Source: Pseudobutyrivibrio ruminis
GTDB taxonomy: Bacteria; Bacillota; Clostridia; Lachnospirales; Lachnospiraceae
Direction of reading: 5' to 3'
Length of the DNA stretch: 64,000 nucleotides
NCBI RefSeq assembly: GCF_015057245.1
Contig: NZ_SVET01000001.1
Span: 310,001 to 374,000, forward strand
The notes below the pieces were generated by a model. That model worked only from the letters and a program-made list of their open reading frames with translations, was not told where the DNA came from and did not search any database. Below, piece after piece: positions 63,766 through 64,000 of this stretch; positions within the stretch are counted from its first letter, which is position 1, and every line of letters begins with the position of its first letter. The position numbers and the translations under genes are program-made.

Positions 63766-64000
63766 CTATTCAAAATCTAATTCTATTGGACAATGATCTG
63801 ATCCCATAACTTCTGTATGTATCTTGGCATCCTTCATTCTGTCTTTTATATCCTCTGAAACTATGAAATAGTCTATGCGCCAACCTGCATTCTTCTCTCT
63901 TGCATGGAATCGATATGACCACCATGAATAGATTTCGGCCTGGTCTGGATAAAAGTATCTGAAGCTGTCTACAAATCCAGCATCCAATAGCTCTGTCATC
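63766..64000 (-). CDS. Exodeoxyribonuclease III, C-terminal part (5' end outside window)
   Basis: The frame enters from the right edge. Its last 78 residues include the active-site segment WRIDYFIVS and the terminal SDHCPIELDF, with the Asp/His pair of the endonuclease/exonuclease/phosphatase fold. FVDSFRYFYP and YSWWSYRF match ExoIII (Xth/ExoA). About 170 N-terminal residues are missing. It repairs abasic sites in DNA. Confidence 0.9.
   Translation of the reverse strand, partial: MTELLDAGFVDSFRYFYPDQAEIYSWWSYRFHAREKNAGWRIDYFIVSEDIKDRMKDAKIHTEVMGSDHCPIELDFE

Overview
The window looks like chromosomal DNA from an anaerobic, low-G+C Firmicute, most likely a Lachnospiraceae of the Butyrivibrio/Pseudobutyrivibrio type. 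I infer this from the gene families, not from a database match: an NfnAB electron-bifurcating pair, a complete-looking anaerobic (cbi) cobalamin operon, a glycan-degrading GH2/GH36 operon with a GPH sugar transporter, a DUF5692-type membrane protein, AGGAGG ribosome sites and TTGACA/TATAAT promoters. I see no rRNA, tRNA, CRISPR array, transposase or prophage. Layout, left to right. 1-5.1 kb (minus): the N-terminal 748 codons of alaS, a 53-residue membrane peptide, a degenerate CbiB paralog, an OGG-type DNA glycosylase and an MBL-fold hydrolase. 5.2-10.8 kb: a DUF5692-like membrane protein, a diacylglycerol-kinase-like lipid kinase, a ClC chloride channel, and a chemoreceptor preceded by a class I c-di-GMP riboswitch and a terminator. 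10.9-19.7 kb (minus): a TetR-led operon tetR - GH2 - GT-B-like protein - GPH transporter - GH36 alpha-galactosidase. 19.8-20.7 kb: a 42-codon gene with strong signals, then a 688-bp giant imperfect palindrome. 20.7-25.3 kb (minus): nfnA-nfnB and two COG0523/CobW GTPases, one fused to a YcgQ-like domain and one with a His-rich tandem repeat. 25.5-28.7 kb (minus): ptsG (IICBA) and glcT with a GlcT-type antiterminator site overlapping a terminator. 28.8-29.7 kb: a radical SAM gene that appears leaderless. 29.7-49.5 kb (minus): a 19-gene cobalamin synthesis and corrinoid uptake operon behind a cobalamin riboswitch. 49.5-58.3 kb (minus): an EAL phosphodiesterase with a dead GGDEF domain, then argS - rsmF-like - yitT-like - a TetM/EF-G-like GTPase fused to a YacP/Rae1-type NYN nuclease domain. 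58.4-62.4 kb (plus): a Fur-box-controlled siderophore ABC transporter. 62.4-63.1 kb: a second giant palindrome, 697 bp. 63.1-64 kb: a hotdog thioesterase, a 55-residue conserved-looking small protein and the C-terminal part of an exonuclease III. Most unusual signal. The two giant palindromes (20039-20726 and 62368-63064) are the same kind of element in opposite orientation. Each has two arms of about 310-325 bp that are imperfect reverse complements (roughly 75-80 percent by eye), closed by a 7-bp stem and a 59-nt apex. The apex is 56/59 identical between the copies, whereas the arms have diverged so far that only short landmarks remain at matching distances. Within each copy the arms still pair, and the 7-bp closing stem differs at three positions with all three changes compensated. 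This pattern argues for selection on a foldback structure with a conserved tip, in RNA or DNA. I do not recognise it as a described family. Other notable points are the ribosome-GTPase/NYN fusion, a lipoprotein cobaltochelatase with an extra C-terminal beta domain, a CbiJ-CbiE-CbiT fusion, paralogs of CbiB and CobU, absence of cbiL from the cobalamin operon, and a sugar transporter carrying a ~145-residue extracellular insertion.
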